Assembly (NCBI GenBank): GCA_001570385.1
Contig: BBYL01000024.1
Span: 1 to 64,000, forward strand
DNA length: 64,000 nucleotides
Direction of reading: 5' to 3'
Origin: Microtetraspora glauca
GTDB lineage: Bacteria > Actinomycetota > Actinomycetes > Streptosporangiales > Streptosporangiaceae
Positions 16,776 through 25,799 of this stretch are shown piece after piece. Made by a program: the position numbers and the translations under genes. Under the pieces are notes generated by a model. It did not search any database. It was given only the letters and a program-made list of their open reading frames with translations, and was not told where the DNA came from. Each line of letters starts with the position of its first letter. Position 1 is the first letter of the stretch.

Positions 16776-19745
16776 ATGGCCCGCAACCCCCGACGAGTGA
16801 GTGCCTTCGGCGCGATGGCACTCGCCGCCGCCGTGGTGATCACCACGGCCTCGGCGCCGGCTTCGGCCGATCCCCTGACCACCGGCCCCCTGACCACCGG
16901 CCCGACCGACACCTACATCGTCACGCTGGCCGAGCAGCCGCTCGCGACCTATGACGGCGGCGTCGCCGGCATCCCCGCCACCAAGCCCGGCAAGGGCAAG
17001 AAGGTGGACACCGGCAGCGCGAACGCCAAGCGCTACCGCGACCACCTGAAGAGCAGGCAGGACCAGGTCTCCCGGAGCGTCGACGCCACGCCGGCCAAGC
17101 AGCTTTCCGTGGCCTCCAACGCGTTCGTCGCCGAGCTCACCATGACCCAGGCGGCGCGGCTGAACACCACGCCCGGTGTGCTCTCCGTCGTTCCCGACCG
17201 CCTGCGCAAGGCTCTGGACGACCGCAGGTCCACCGACTTCCTCGGCCTGTCCGGCGAGTCCGGTCTGTGGTCCAGGCTCGACGGCACCGCGAACGCGGGC
17301 AAGGGCATCGTGGTCGGCGTGATCGACACCGGCGTCTGGCCGGAGAACCCGTCGTTCGCGGCCCCGGCCCTCAACGCCACGGCGCCCACGGACGCCGATC
17401 CGTACCGGCCCTATCTGCAGGGCTCGACCACGGTCATGAAGAAGGCCGACGGCGGCACGTTCACCGGCGTCTGCCAGACCGGCGAGGAGTTCGCCGCCAA
17501 CCTGTGCAACCAGAAGCTGATCAGCGCCCGCTACTTCGGTGACGCCTGGCTGAAGCGGGTACCGCCGGCCAATCGCGCCGACTACGTCTCGCCGCGCGAC
17601 GCGCAGGGGCACGGCTCGCACACCGCCTCCACCGCCGCGGGCAACGCGGACGTGCCGGCGAGCGTGAACGGCACCGACTTCGGCCAGATCTCCGGTGTCG
17701 CGCCCGGCGCGGCGATCGCCGTCTACAAGGCGCTCTGGGAGAGTGCCGACGGCCAGCAGACCGGCGGCCTGGACTCCGACATCCTGGCCGCCGTCGACCA
17801 GGCGGTGGCCGACGGCGTCGATGTGATCAACTACTCCGTGGGCTCCGAAGCGGAGTCCCCGGCGGAGGACCCGATCGGGCTCGCCTTCCGCGCGGCCGCC
17901 GCGAGCGGCATCTTCGTGGCCACCGCCGGCGGCAACAGCGGCCCGGGTGGCTCGACGCTGGACAACACCATGCCGTGGACGACCACCGTGGCCGCGAGCA
18001 CGGCCGCGCCGTACGTGGCCGAGGTGGAGTTGGGCGACGGCACCAGGCACCGCGGTTCGAGCACCACGGTCAGTGACACGTTCGGGCCCAAGCCGCTGGC
18101 CACGGGCCCGGTGGTCAAGAACGCCTCCGTCGACGACTTCGAGGCGCAGGTCTGCGCCCCGAACAGCCTCGACCCGGCCAGGACCGCCGGGAAGATCGTC
18201 GTCTGCGAGCGCGGCACCGTCACGCGCCTGGAGAAGTCCGGTGAGGTCAAGCGGGCCGGCGGCGTCGGCATGATCATGGTCAACATGGCCGACGAGGACA
18301 CCGTCGCGGACTCGCACGCCGTGCCGACCGTGCACATCGGCGGGCCCGGCGTGCCGGCCGTGCTGGCCTACGCGGCGACGGACGGGGCGACCGCCATCCT
18401 GCGGCCCGCGAGCGCCGAGGGCGCCGTCTACCCGCGGGTGGCGGGGTTCTCCTCGCGCGGACCGTCGCTGACCAACCGCGGCGACCTGCTCAAGCCCGAC
18501 ATCGCCGCCCCCGGCGTCTCGATCCTGGCGGCCGTCGCTCCGCCGACGAACAACGGCAACGATTTCGGCTTCTACGACGGCACCTCGATGGCCACCCCGC
18601 ACATCGCGGGTCTGGCCGCGCTCTACCTGGGCAAGCACCCTGATCTGTCGCCCATGGCGATCAAGTCCGCGATGATGACGACCACCGCGCCGACCAGGAA
18701 CGCCGATGGCACGGGCAGTACCGACGCCTTCGCGCAGGGCGCGGGCAACGTCGATCCGGCCCGGATGCTCGAGCCCGGCCTGGTCTACGACTCCACGGAG
18801 CAGAACTGGCTCGGCTACCTGGAGGGCCTGGGCGTCAGGACGGGCAGTGGGGTGGCACCGATCGCCACCAGCGACCTGAACTACCCCTCGATCGCGCTCG
18901 GCGGGCTGGCCGGCCCCCGGACCGTCACCCGTACGCTGACGGCCGTCACGCCCGGCAAGTACAAGGCCGACATCGACCTGCCCGGCGTCAAGGCCAAGGT
19001 GAGCCCCTCCACGCTGCGTTTCGACCGGGCCGGTGAGACCAAGTCGTTCACCGTCACCATGGAGCTGAAGGACGAGGTCGCGACCGGCATCACCGGCTCG
19101 CTGACCTGGACCGGCGAGGGCCGTACCGTTCGCAGCGTCGTCGCGGTGACCGCTCAGGGCGTGCTCGCTCCCGCCGAGGTCAGGGGCAAGGACGCGAACG
19201 GGTCGGTGTCCTTCGAGGTGACCCCGGTCAAGAAGAAGACCGACATGACGGCCTACGGGCTGGTCTCCGGCCCGGAGATCGTCGGCTCGGTCGGTCCCGA
19301 GGAGGCCAACGGCAAGCAGTACACGATCGTCGTCCCCGAGGGGACCAAGGCCGTGGAGTTCCGGGCCCGCCCCGACAACGGCCTGGAGCTGGGCTTCGGC
19401 GGAGGCGTGCTCTACGAGGGCAGGGAGTTCGCGGGCTGGGTGGATCGCGACGGCGATGACTACCGGCTGGTCATCTCGCGGCCGAAGGCCGGGAAGTACA
19501 CCTTCGTGCTTGTCAGCTACCTGACCGCGCCGGGCACCACGTCGACCCCGTTCCACGCGCAGGCGAACGTGGTGACCGACGCCCCGGGCGTGGGTGGTCT
19601 GACCGTGTCGCCGCGCAAGCTCAAGGGCACCCCGGGGGTTCCCGAGACGGTGACCGCCGGCTGGTCGAGGCTGCCGGACGGGCGGCCCCACACCGGTTAC
19701 ATCGAGTACCCCAACGGGGCCGGAACCGTGATCAGCGTCAACTGA
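16776..19745 (+). CDS. Secreted S8 (subtilisin-like) serine protease
   Basis: A 989-residue extracellular protease. Signal peptide at residues 1-32 (AAAVVITTASAPASA-D), I9-type inhibitor propeptide at about 45-150, then the S8 catalytic domain with Asp184 (VIDTGVW), His279 (GHGSHTAS), oxyanion Asn387 (AGGNSGP) and Ser604 (GTSMATPHIAG). A protease-associated (PA) domain is inserted before the Ser motif, as in plant-type and actinobacterial subtilases. The last 300 residues contain fibronectin-III-like and beta-sandwich regions with no cell-wall anchor, so the product should be released. The ATG follows GAGGAG closely. The gene ends in a strong hairpin and is probably monocistronic. Confidence 0.95.
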   Translation: MARNPRRVSAFGAMALAAAVVITTASAPASADPLTTGPLTTGPTDTYIVTLAEQPLATYDGGVAGIPATKPGKGKKVDTGSANAKRYRDHLKSRQDQVSRSVDATPAKQLSVASNAFVAELTMTQAARLNTTPGVLSVVPDRLRKALDDRRSTDFLGLSGESGLWSRLDGTANAGKGIVVGVIDTGVWPENPSFAAPALNATAPTDADPYRPYLQGSTTVMKKADGGTFTGVCQTGEEFAANLCNQKLISARYFGDAWLKRVPPANRADYVSPRDAQGHGSHTASTAAGNADVPASVNGTDFGQISGVAPGAAIAVYKALWESADGQQTGGLDSDILAAVDQAVADGVDVINYSVGSEAESPAEDPIGLAFRAAAASGIFVATAGGNSGPGGSTLDNTMPWTTTVAASTAAPYVAEVELGDGTRHRGSSTTVSDTFGPKPLATGPVVKNASVDDFEAQVCAPNSLDPARTAGKIVVCERGTVTRLEKSGEVKRAGGVGMIMVNMADEDTVADSHAVPTVHIGGPGVPAVLAYAATDGATAILRPASAEGAVYPRVAGFSSRGPSLTNRGDLLKPDIAAPGVSILAAVAPPTNNGNDFGFYDGTSMATPHIAGLAALYLGKHPDLSPMAIKSAMMTTTAPTRNADGTGSTDAFAQGAGNVDPARMLEPGLVYDSTEQNWLGYLEGLGVRTGSGVAPIATSDLNYPSIALGGLAGPRTVTRTLTAVTPGKYKADIDLPGVKAKVSPSTLRFDRAGETKSFTVTMELKDEVATGITGSLTWTGEGRTVRSVVAVTAQGVLAPAEVRGKDANGSVSFEVTPVKKKTDMTAYGLVSGPEIVGSVGPEEANGKQYTIVVPEGTKAVEFRARPDNGLELGFGGGVLYEGREFAGWVDRDGDDYRLVISRPKAGKYTFVLVSYLTAPGTTSTPFHAQANVVTDAPGVGGLTVSPRKLKGTPGVPETVTAGWSRLPDGRPHTGYIEYPNGAGTVISVN

Positions 19746-19760
19746 CGTGACCTGAAGGAA

Positions 19761-19830
19761 ATGTCCGAGGAACCTGGCGTGGGCCGGGCGGCAGTCGCCG
19801 CCCGGCCCACGCCAGGTTGAATCCGGACAT
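19761..19830 (+). terminator. Very long hairpin terminator after the subtilase
   Basis: A perfect 22-bp stem (19771-19792 pairing with 19797-19818) closes on a 4-base loop AGTC. An outer 7-bp stem, ATGTCCG at 19761 with CGGACAT at 19824, encloses it across a small internal loop. There is no long T run, as usual for high-GC actinobacterial terminators. It begins 16 bases after the stop codon. Confidence 0.85.
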
Positions 19831-19980
19831 CCCCTGTGGGCGATCTCCGGCCGACGGTCCCACCCTGTCTCCCGGGTCTCCCGACGCGTCTCCCGGAGCC
19901 CGCCTGTGCGGCGGTCCTTCCGGCAGGTCGCGGAGCTCCCCTCGACCAGACGGTGTCGCCGCGTGACGGGTGTCGCCGGG

Positions 19981-20553
19981 TCAGGCGGTGGCCTGGCCGT
20001 CGGCGGAGGCGGTGTGGACCTGGACGTCTCCCGCCGTCAGGCCGGCCAGGCGTTCTTCGGCCGTGTCGAGCACCTGGAGGTCGGCCTTGATGTGCGCGGC
20101 GGCGGCGTCGATGAGCAGTGCGACGAGCGGATCGCCGGTGTGCGCGCGGCGTTGCCTGGTGAGCGCGCCGAGGTCGGACAGGTGGGCCTGCCGTTGCGCC
20201 GTGACGAACGCGGCCAGGGACTCGGCACCGAGCCTGCTCGCGCCGAGGAGTTTGAGGAACAGCTCGTCCCTGAAGCCGGACGAGCGGGTCCACGGGCTGG
20301 TCGCCCACGATCGCAGCTCCTCCGCTCCCTCCGGCGTGAGCTGGTAGGTCGTCTTGTCCGGCCGGTCGCTCTGCGCGACGTGGTCGCGGACGACGTGCCC
20401 GTCCCGGACCAGGCGGTCGAGGATCTGGTACAGGTGCCCGATGTTGAGCCCGCCCCACTGAGGGCCGATGGCGGCCTCGAACCTGGCCTTCAACTCGTAG
20501 CCGTGACTCGGGCCGTCGGCGAGGAGGGTCAGGACCGCGTGGCTGAGCGGCAT
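19981..20553 (-). CDS. PadR-family transcriptional regulator
   Basis: A 190-residue PadR repressor: winged helix with LTLLADGPSHGYELKARFE and HLYQILDRLVRDG, then a long C-terminal helical dimerisation region (PadR_C-like). I start it at ATG 20553, which has AGGAAGG nine bases upstream; the frame stays open to 20616, but that extension would cross the operator palindrome. It is divergent from an ABC/FtsX export pair, the typical arrangement of a PadR that represses its own transporter and itself from one shared site. Confidence 0.9.
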   Translation of the reverse strand: MPLSHAVLTLLADGPSHGYELKARFEAAIGPQWGGLNIGHLYQILDRLVRDGHVVRDHVAQSDRPDKTTYQLTPEGAEELRSWATSPWTRSSGFRDELFLKLLGASRLGAESLAAFVTAQRQAHLSDLGALTRQRRAHTGDPLVALLIDAAAAHIKADLQVLDTAEERLAGLTAGDVQVHTASADGQATA

Positions 20554-20571
20554 CCGGAGCTGCCTTCCTGA

Positions 20572-20617
20572 ATTGTCACAATGTAGGGACTCCCATACTG
20601 CCCTACATTGTGACAAT
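20572..20617. promoter_or_regulatory. Perfect 17-bp inverted repeat, likely shared PadR operator
   Basis: The arms at 20572-20588 (ATTGTCACAATGTAGGG) and 20601-20617 are perfect reverse complements, separated by 12 bases. Each arm holds an ATGT/ACAT half-site as in known PadR and LmrR sites, and each is itself nearly palindromic (ATTGTCACAAT). It lies 18 bases before the padR ATG and 10 bases before the ABC ATG, so one dimer pair could block both directions. Confidence 0.75.
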
Positions 20618-20627
20618 GTATGGGCGC

Positions 20628-21338
20628 ATGGGAGTCGACGTCAGCCTTCGGCATGTGAGCCGTCGATACGCGTCCGCCGTGGCGCTCGACGAGGTCAGCC
20701 TGGACATCGAAGCGGGAAGCGCGGTCGCGCTCATGGGAGCGTCCGGAGCGGGCAAGTCCACGCTGCTCCATCTCGTCGGCGCGATGGACCGGCCGGACGC
20801 GGGGGAGATCCTGGTCGACGGCGCCAGGGTGGACGACCTGCCGCGCCGGGGGCTGGACCGATACCGCCGCCGCATCGGGTTCGTGTTCCAGCGCTTCCAC
20901 CTGCTGCCCGCGCTCAGCGTGCTGGACAACGTGCTCGCCCCCGTCTTGCCCCGCCGAGTCGATTTCGACCGCAAGGCGAGGGCGATGGACCTGCTGGACG
21001 CGGTGGGGCTGACCGACCGCGCCTCCGCGCTGCCGAGCAGGCTGTCCGGAGGCCAGCAACAGCGCGTCGCCATCGCCAGGGCGCTCATCGGCCGCCCGCC
21101 GCTGCTGCTCGCCGACGAGCCCACCGGCAACCTCGACAGCGGCACCGGTCACGAGATCGTCGATCTGCTTCTCACGCTCCGCGAGGCGTACGGCATGACC
21201 ATGCTGGTCGCCACCCACAATCCCGAGGTCGCCGCCGTGTGCGACCGGGTCGTACGGATGCGGGACGGGAAGATCGCCGCCGACGAGCGGCTGACCCCAC
21301 CTGACGACGTGCTCGACCGGATCGGCAGGCTCGGGTGA
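20628..21338 (+). CDS. ABC transporter ATP-binding protein
   Basis: A 236-residue FtsX-partner ATPase with Walker [10 protein letters not shown], signature LSGGQQQR, Walker [13 protein letters not shown] and H-loop VATHNPE. I start it at ATG 20628 because earlier in-frame starts (GTG 20610, ATG 20616) lie inside or at the edge of the operator palindrome. No good ribosome site precedes any of them, so a leaderless mRNA is plausible. It overlaps the permease start by GTGA and is divergent from its PadR. Confidence 0.93.
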   Translation: MGVDVSLRHVSRRYASAVALDEVSLDIEAGSAVALMGASGAGKSTLLHLVGAMDRPDAGEILVDGARVDDLPRRGLDRYRRRIGFVFQRFHLLPALSVLDNVLAPVLPRRVDFDRKARAMDLLDAVGLTDRASALPSRLSGGQQQRVAIARALIGRPPLLLADEPTGNLDSGTGHEIVDLLLTLREAYGMTMLVATHNPEVAAVCDRVVRMRDGKIAADERLTPPDDVLDRIGRLG

Positions 21339-24178
21339 TCCGCCTGATGTGGGCCCAGCTCCGTCACCGGCTGGGCCGCTCGCTCGTGCTGCTGATCGGC
21401 ATCCTGGTCGCGGCCACTGGCTTCACCGTGCTGACCGGCACGGCCGAGACCCAGCGCCTGGAGATTGTCGGGACCGTCGGGAAGAACTTCCGCGCGCAGT
21501 ACGACATCCTCGTCCGGCCCAAGGGCTCGACCACCGATCTGGAGCGGACGCGTTCCCTGGTACGGCAGAACCACCTGTCGGGCATCTTCGGCGGCATCAC
21601 CCTCGACCAGTACGAGAAGGTCAAGCACATCAATGGGGTGGAGATCGCGGCGCCGATCGGCATGGTCGGCTACCTCACCAGGGGAGGCTCGGCCGACATC
21701 GACGTCACCGACGTGCTCCACAAGGGCGACCGGACCATGCTGCGGATGGATCAGACCCGGGTCGCCGACCGCGGTCTCACCCGGATCTCCTACGGCGGGC
21801 CGCGCTACCAGTACGTCACCCGCAGGCCGGTCACGGTGCCCGTCACCAAGCACAACGGCGGAGACGCCAGATTGCTCGCCAAGGAGACGACCGCCTCGGG
21901 GCGGGAGGTCGCGCTCGGCCCATCGCTGCTCGAACGGAAGGAACGCGGCTGGGCGGCCCAGAAGACGTTCCCCTTCGAAGGGGGCGCGCAGGTCGGGTAC
22001 TGGTCCACGAGCACGGCGTACGGCATGGGGACGATCACCGAGAACACGTTGGGCGACTGGACCCCGGGACGGGCGATCGTCAGCGTCGAGCAGGAGTTCC
22101 CGTTCCTGCTCGCCGCCGTCGATCCCGAGGCGGAGGCCCGGCTGGCCGGCCTGGACAAGGCGATGGTCGCCGGCCGCTACCTCAGGGCGGAGGAGGAGTA
22201 TCGCGTGCCGCCGACCGGAGGCGGCAGGGAGGTCCTGCTCCTCGCCGCGGCGCGGCAGTACGCCGACCAGCGGGACGAGATCGAGATCCGCAGGCTTCCG
22301 GCCGAGGCGGCGGACAAGGTCGTCAAGGGAACGCCGGCGGAGGCATTGAAGAAGTACCTCACCGCGCAGGACGGCGAGGTCGTCAAGCGGGTGACACTGG
22401 ACGCCGCCGACGTCTACGACGGCATGCTCGACGGGTGGCAGGACATCCCGGAAGGCCAGGTGTCGACCCCGCTGACCCGCTTCTGGACGGCGGGCCCGAC
22501 CGAGTACCGGGAGTTGGGAGACCGGCACGTCGCCGCGGCTCCGGTGGACAACGATCCGGCCGTCTGGAAGGACCCCGCGTGGGGGAAGGCTTTCGGGGAG
22601 CCGGCGTACTTCTTCCTCGGGTGGGAGGGGCACGCGAACGCGCCCATCGGGGCGGCGGACGCGCAGTTCCGGCCACTGCGTCCCACGTTCGTGCCGGACA
22701 TCGACACGCTGTCCACCCGCCTGATCGGCCGGTTCGACCCGGAGAGGCTGCCGGGGTTCAGCGAGCTGACGGGATTGCCGATGGAGACCTACAACCCGCC
22801 GGTCGCCAGGCCCGGCGACAGCCGTACGGGGAAGCTGCTCGGCGGGCAGGACCTGCTGCCCAACGACAACGTCGGCGGCTACCTCCAGACGCCGCCCCTG
22901 CTGCTGACCAACCTCGAAGGGCTGCGGCGGATCACTTCGGCGGCCAAGGCGAGCGGCGCGGGTGAGAAGGCGCAGGCGGCCACGGACGCCGCCCCGCTCA
23001 GCGTGGTCAGGGTGCGCGTGGCCGGGGTGATCGGCCCCGACCCGGTCAGCCGGGAGCGGATCAGCCAGGTGGCCCGGGACATCGTGGCCGCCACCGGCCT
23101 GGACGTGGACATCACCATCGGGTCGTCGCCGTCGCCGATGACCGTGGAGCTGCCCGCAGGCTCGTACGGGCGGCCCGCGCTGACCCTGCGCGAGGGCTGG
23201 GTGAACAAGGGGGTGGCCTACCGCATCCTGGCCGCGGCCGACCGCAAGTCGATGGCGCTGTTCGTGCTGATCCTCGCCGTGTGCGGGCTCTTCGTCGTCA
23301 ACGCGGCGTCGGCCGCCGTGCGGGCACGCCGCGCCGAGCTGGGCGTGCTCGGCTGTCTCGGCTGGTCGCGGCCCCGGATATTCGGCACTGTGCTGCTGGA
23401 GGTCGGCGTGATCGGCCTGCTCGCGGGTTGTCTCGCGGCGGCGCCGGCCGTCCCGCTCTCCTCGTGGGCGGGCCTGCCGGACCCCGGTGCCCGCAGTTGG
23501 CTGGCCGTACCCGCGGCCCTGCTGCTCGCACTGCTGGCGGGGCTGGTGCCGGCGTGGCGCGCGTCGCGGGTGCCCCCGGTGGAGGCGGTCAGGCCCGCCG
23601 TACGGCTTCCGCGCCGGGCCAGGTCGCCCCGCGGGGTGACCGGGCTGGCGCTGACCACGCTGACCAGGGTCCCCGGCCGCGCCCTCCTCGGCGCGTCGAC
23701 CCTGGCGGTGGCGGTGTTCGCGCTGACCCTGCTCCTCGGAGTGACGTACGGCTTCCGCGGGCGGGTCGTCGGCTCCCTGCTGGGGGACGCGATCGTTCTG
23801 CAGGCGCGAACGGCCGACTACGTCGCGATCGGGGTGATGTTCGCGCTGGCCGCGCTGGCCGTGGCCGATGTGCTGTACCTCGGCGTGCGTGAGCGGGACA
23901 CCGAACTGGCCGCGTTCCGGAGCACCGGCTGGTCGGGTGCCGCGCTGGCTCGTCTGATCGTGTCGGAAGGGGTCGGGATCGGCATGCTCGGTGCCCTGTC
24001 GGGTTCGGTCGCCGGGCTCGTCGCGACGTACGCCGTGGCGGGTGAGCTGCCGGCCCCCGTCGTCGCCGGGGCAGGGGCCGCCGGCGGGCTCGCCGTGCTG
24101 CTGGCCGCATCCGCCTCCGTCGCCCCCGCCCTGCTCGCGCAGCGGCTTCCCCTCGCCCGCCTGCTCGCCCGGGAGTGA
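21335..24178 (+). CDS. FtsX-type ABC transporter permease
   Basis: A 947-residue permease. An N-terminal transmembrane helix (SLVLLIGILVAATGFTVL) is followed by a very large extracellular region of about 600 residues, then three helices near residues 640-740 (MALFVLILAVCGLFVVNAAS first) and a second FtsX block near 790-940. The large extracellular part sets it apart from the 777-residue permease of the other module. The GTG start overlaps the ATPase stop. Substrate is unknown; PadR-controlled relatives are often antibiotic or antimicrobial peptide exporters. It ends 8 bases from the convergent amidotransferase. Confidence 0.88.
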   Translation: MIRLMWAQLRHRLGRSLVLLIGILVAATGFTVLTGTAETQRLEIVGTVGKNFRAQYDILVRPKGSTTDLERTRSLVRQNHLSGIFGGITLDQYEKVKHINGVEIAAPIGMVGYLTRGGSADIDVTDVLHKGDRTMLRMDQTRVADRGLTRISYGGPRYQYVTRRPVTVPVTKHNGGDARLLAKETTASGREVALGPSLLERKERGWAAQKTFPFEGGAQVGYWSTSTAYGMGTITENTLGDWTPGRAIVSVEQEFPFLLAAVDPEAEARLAGLDKAMVAGRYLRAEEEYRVPPTGGGREVLLLAAARQYADQRDEIEIRRLPAEAADKVVKGTPAEALKKYLTAQDGEVVKRVTLDAADVYDGMLDGWQDIPEGQVSTPLTRFWTAGPTEYRELGDRHVAAAPVDNDPAVWKDPAWGKAFGEPAYFFLGWEGHANAPIGAADAQFRPLRPTFVPDIDTLSTRLIGRFDPERLPGFSELTGLPMETYNPPVARPGDSRTGKLLGGQDLLPNDNVGGYLQTPPLLLTNLEGLRRITSAAKASGAGEKAQAATDAAPLSVVRVRVAGVIGPDPVSRERISQVARDIVAATGLDVDITIGSSPSPMTVELPAGSYGRPALTLREGWVNKGVAYRILAAADRKSMALFVLILAVCGLFVVNAASAAVRARRAELGVLGCLGWSRPRIFGTVLLEVGVIGLLAGCLAAAPAVPLSSWAGLPDPGARSWLAVPAALLLALLAGLVPAWRASRVPPVEAVRPAVRLPRRARSPRGVTGLALTTLTRVPGRALLGASTLAVAVFALTLLLGVTYGFRGRVVGSLLGDAIVLQARTADYVAIGVMFALAALAVADVLYLGVRERDTELAAFRSTGWSGAALARLIVSEGVGIGMLGALSGSVAGLVATYAVAGELPAPVVAGAGAAGGLAVLLAASASVAPALLAQRLPLARLLARE

Positions 24179-24186
24179 CCGGACAG

Positions 24187-24897
24187 TCAGCGGCGCCGGG
24201 CGCGGGCGGCGCGGGCGGCGGCGGTGACGAGGGCGTGGAAGACGGGCGCGTGTTCGTCGGCTTCGGGGTGCCACTGGACGGCGTGGGCGAAGGGGTGGCC
24301 GTCGAGTTCGACCGCCTCGATCGTGCCGTCGTCCGCGTGCGCGGTGACGGCCAGCCCGTCGCCCAGGCGGTCGATCGCCTGGTGGTGGTAGTGCGCCGGG
24401 GTCACCTCCTCGGCCTCGTAGATCTTGGCCAGGGTGGGGGAGAGCCGTACCGGGATCCGGCCGAAGGTGCCGGGCGCGGGGGAGTGGCCGGAGTGGCCGA
24501 CGATGTCCGGAAGGTGCTGGTGGAGGGTCCCGCCCCTGGCGACGTTCAGCACCTGCATGCCCCGGCAGACGCCGAGGAACGGCATGCCCGCGTCGAGGGC
24601 CGCACGCAACACCCTGAACTCCGCCTCATCCCGAAATTTCCGGATGTAGCCGGTCTGGTCGTGCGGGGGCGAGCCGTACCTGGCCGGGTCGATGTCGCCC
24701 CCGCCCGCGATGATCAGCCCGTCGAGCCGTCCGGCCACCGTGGCCGGGTCCCCCGCCGGCGGCAGGATGACCGGCTGCCCGCCCGCCCGGCTCACCCGCT
24801 CGACGTACATGTACGGCAGCAGCGCCGCCGTCATCTCCCAGACGGTGAACTTCGCGGGTTCGACGTAACAGGTGATCCCGATGACGGGACGGGACAT
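24187..24897 (-). CDS. Gamma-glutamyl-gamma-aminobutyrate hydrolase-like class I glutamine amidotransferase
   Basis: A 236-residue peptidase C26 enzyme. The catalytic triad is visible: Cys111 in LGVCRGMQ, His210 and Glu212 in QWHPEAD. The closest functional model is PuuD, which hydrolyses gamma-glutamyl-GABA to glutamate and GABA as the last step of putrescine breakdown through glutamylated intermediates. It lies 133 bases downstream of the GS/aldehyde dehydrogenase/SDR operon on the same strand, supporting that role. The ATG at 24897 carries no strong ribosome site beyond GGAAAGG. Confidence 0.88.
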   Translation of the reverse strand: MSRPVIGITCYVEPAKFTVWEMTAALLPYMYVERVSRAGGQPVILPPAGDPATVAGRLDGLIIAGGGDIDPARYGSPPHDQTGYIRKFRDEAEFRVLRAALDAGMPFLGVCRGMQVLNVARGGTLHQHLPDIVGHSGHSPAPGTFGRIPVRLSPTLAKIYEAEEVTPAHYHHQAIDRLGDGLAVTAHADDGTIEAVELDGHPFAHAVQWHPEADEHAPVFHALVTAAARAARARRR

Positions 24898-25030
24898 GCC
24901 GCCGCCTTTCCTCGTGTTTCCCCGATGCCCACGTCACGGCGAACGCACAGGCGTCCACGATCGCGACCGCGTACGCGCGTGATCGACGACACTCTGTGCG
25001 TCCGGTGTGACGAGGGGTCCGATACCCCGA

Positions 25031-25795
25031 TTACAGCGGCGTGACGTACGCGCTGGAGATGCCGCCGTCGACCAGGAACTCCGACGCCGTGATGAAGGAC
25101 GCGTCGTCCGAGGCGAGGAACGCGACGGCCGCGGCCATCTCCTCGGCCCGCGCGAAGCGGCCGATCGGGATGTGCACCAGCCGGCGCTGCGCCCGCTCCG
25201 GGTCCTTGGCGAACAACTCCTGCAGCAACGGCGTGTCGACCGGCCCCGGGCAGAGGGCGTTCACCCGGATGCCCTCGCGGGCGAACTGCACACCCAGCTC
25301 CCGCGTCATCGCCAGCACGCCGCCCTTGGACGCGGTGTAGGAGATCTGCGAGGTGGCCGACCCCATCACCGCCACGAACGACGCCGTGTTGATGATCGAG
25401 CCCTTGCCCTGCCGCTGCATGTACGGGATCGCGTGCTTGCAGCAGTAGTAGACCGAGGTCAGGTTGACCTCCTGCACCCGGCGCCAGGCGTCGATGCCCG
25501 TCGTGAGGATCGAGTCGTCCTCCGGAGGCGAGATGCCCGCGTTGTTGAAGGCGATGTCCACACTGCCGTAGGTCTCATGCGCCGTCCGGAACATCCGGAT
25601 GACGTCGTCCTCCTGGGAGACGTCCGCCTTGACGAAGAGCCCGCCGACCTCGTCGGCCGCCTTGGTCCCCGCCACCTCGTCGAGGTCCACGGCGACGACC
25701 TTCGCGCCCTCCTGGGCGAACCGGCGCGCCGTGGCGAGCCCGATGCCGCTGCCCGCACCCGTGATGACGGCCACGCGGTCCTGCAAACGCTGCAT
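25031..25795 (-). CDS. SDR-family oxidoreductase
   Basis: A 254-residue classical short-chain dehydrogenase with cofactor motif TGAGSGIG, NNAGISPP, and active site Ser plus Tyr-x-x-x-Lys (YTASKGG). The Asp after beta-2 (VAVDLDEV) suggests NAD(H) preference. It follows the aldehyde dehydrogenase by 4 bases, so it belongs to the putrescine-like operon, where SDRs of this FabG-like type are frequent companions with no settled substrate. An oxoacyl or hydroxy-acid substrate is equally possible. Confidence 0.9.
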   Translation of the reverse strand: MQRLQDRVAVITGAGSGIGLATARRFAQEGAKVVAVDLDEVAGTKAADEVGGLFVKADVSQEDDVIRMFRTAHETYGSVDIAFNNAGISPPEDDSILTTGIDAWRRVQEVNLTSVYYCCKHAIPYMQRQGKGSIINTASFVAVMGSATSQISYTASKGGVLAMTRELGVQFAREGIRVNALCPGPVDTPLLQELFAKDPERAQRRLVHIPIGRFARAEEMAAAVAFLASDDASFITASEFLVDGGISSAYVTPL

Positions 25796-25799
25796 AGGT

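Noticed and set aside
16701-19691. 996-residue minus-strand open frame opposite the subtilase
   Set aside because: Low-complexity His/Arg/Gly/Val composition typical of antisense frames in high-GC DNA; the plus strand has all protease motifs.
21149-24274. 1041-residue minus-strand open frame opposite the FtsX permease
   Set aside because: Shadow frame; the plus-strand permease has proper membrane helices and is coupled to its ATPase.
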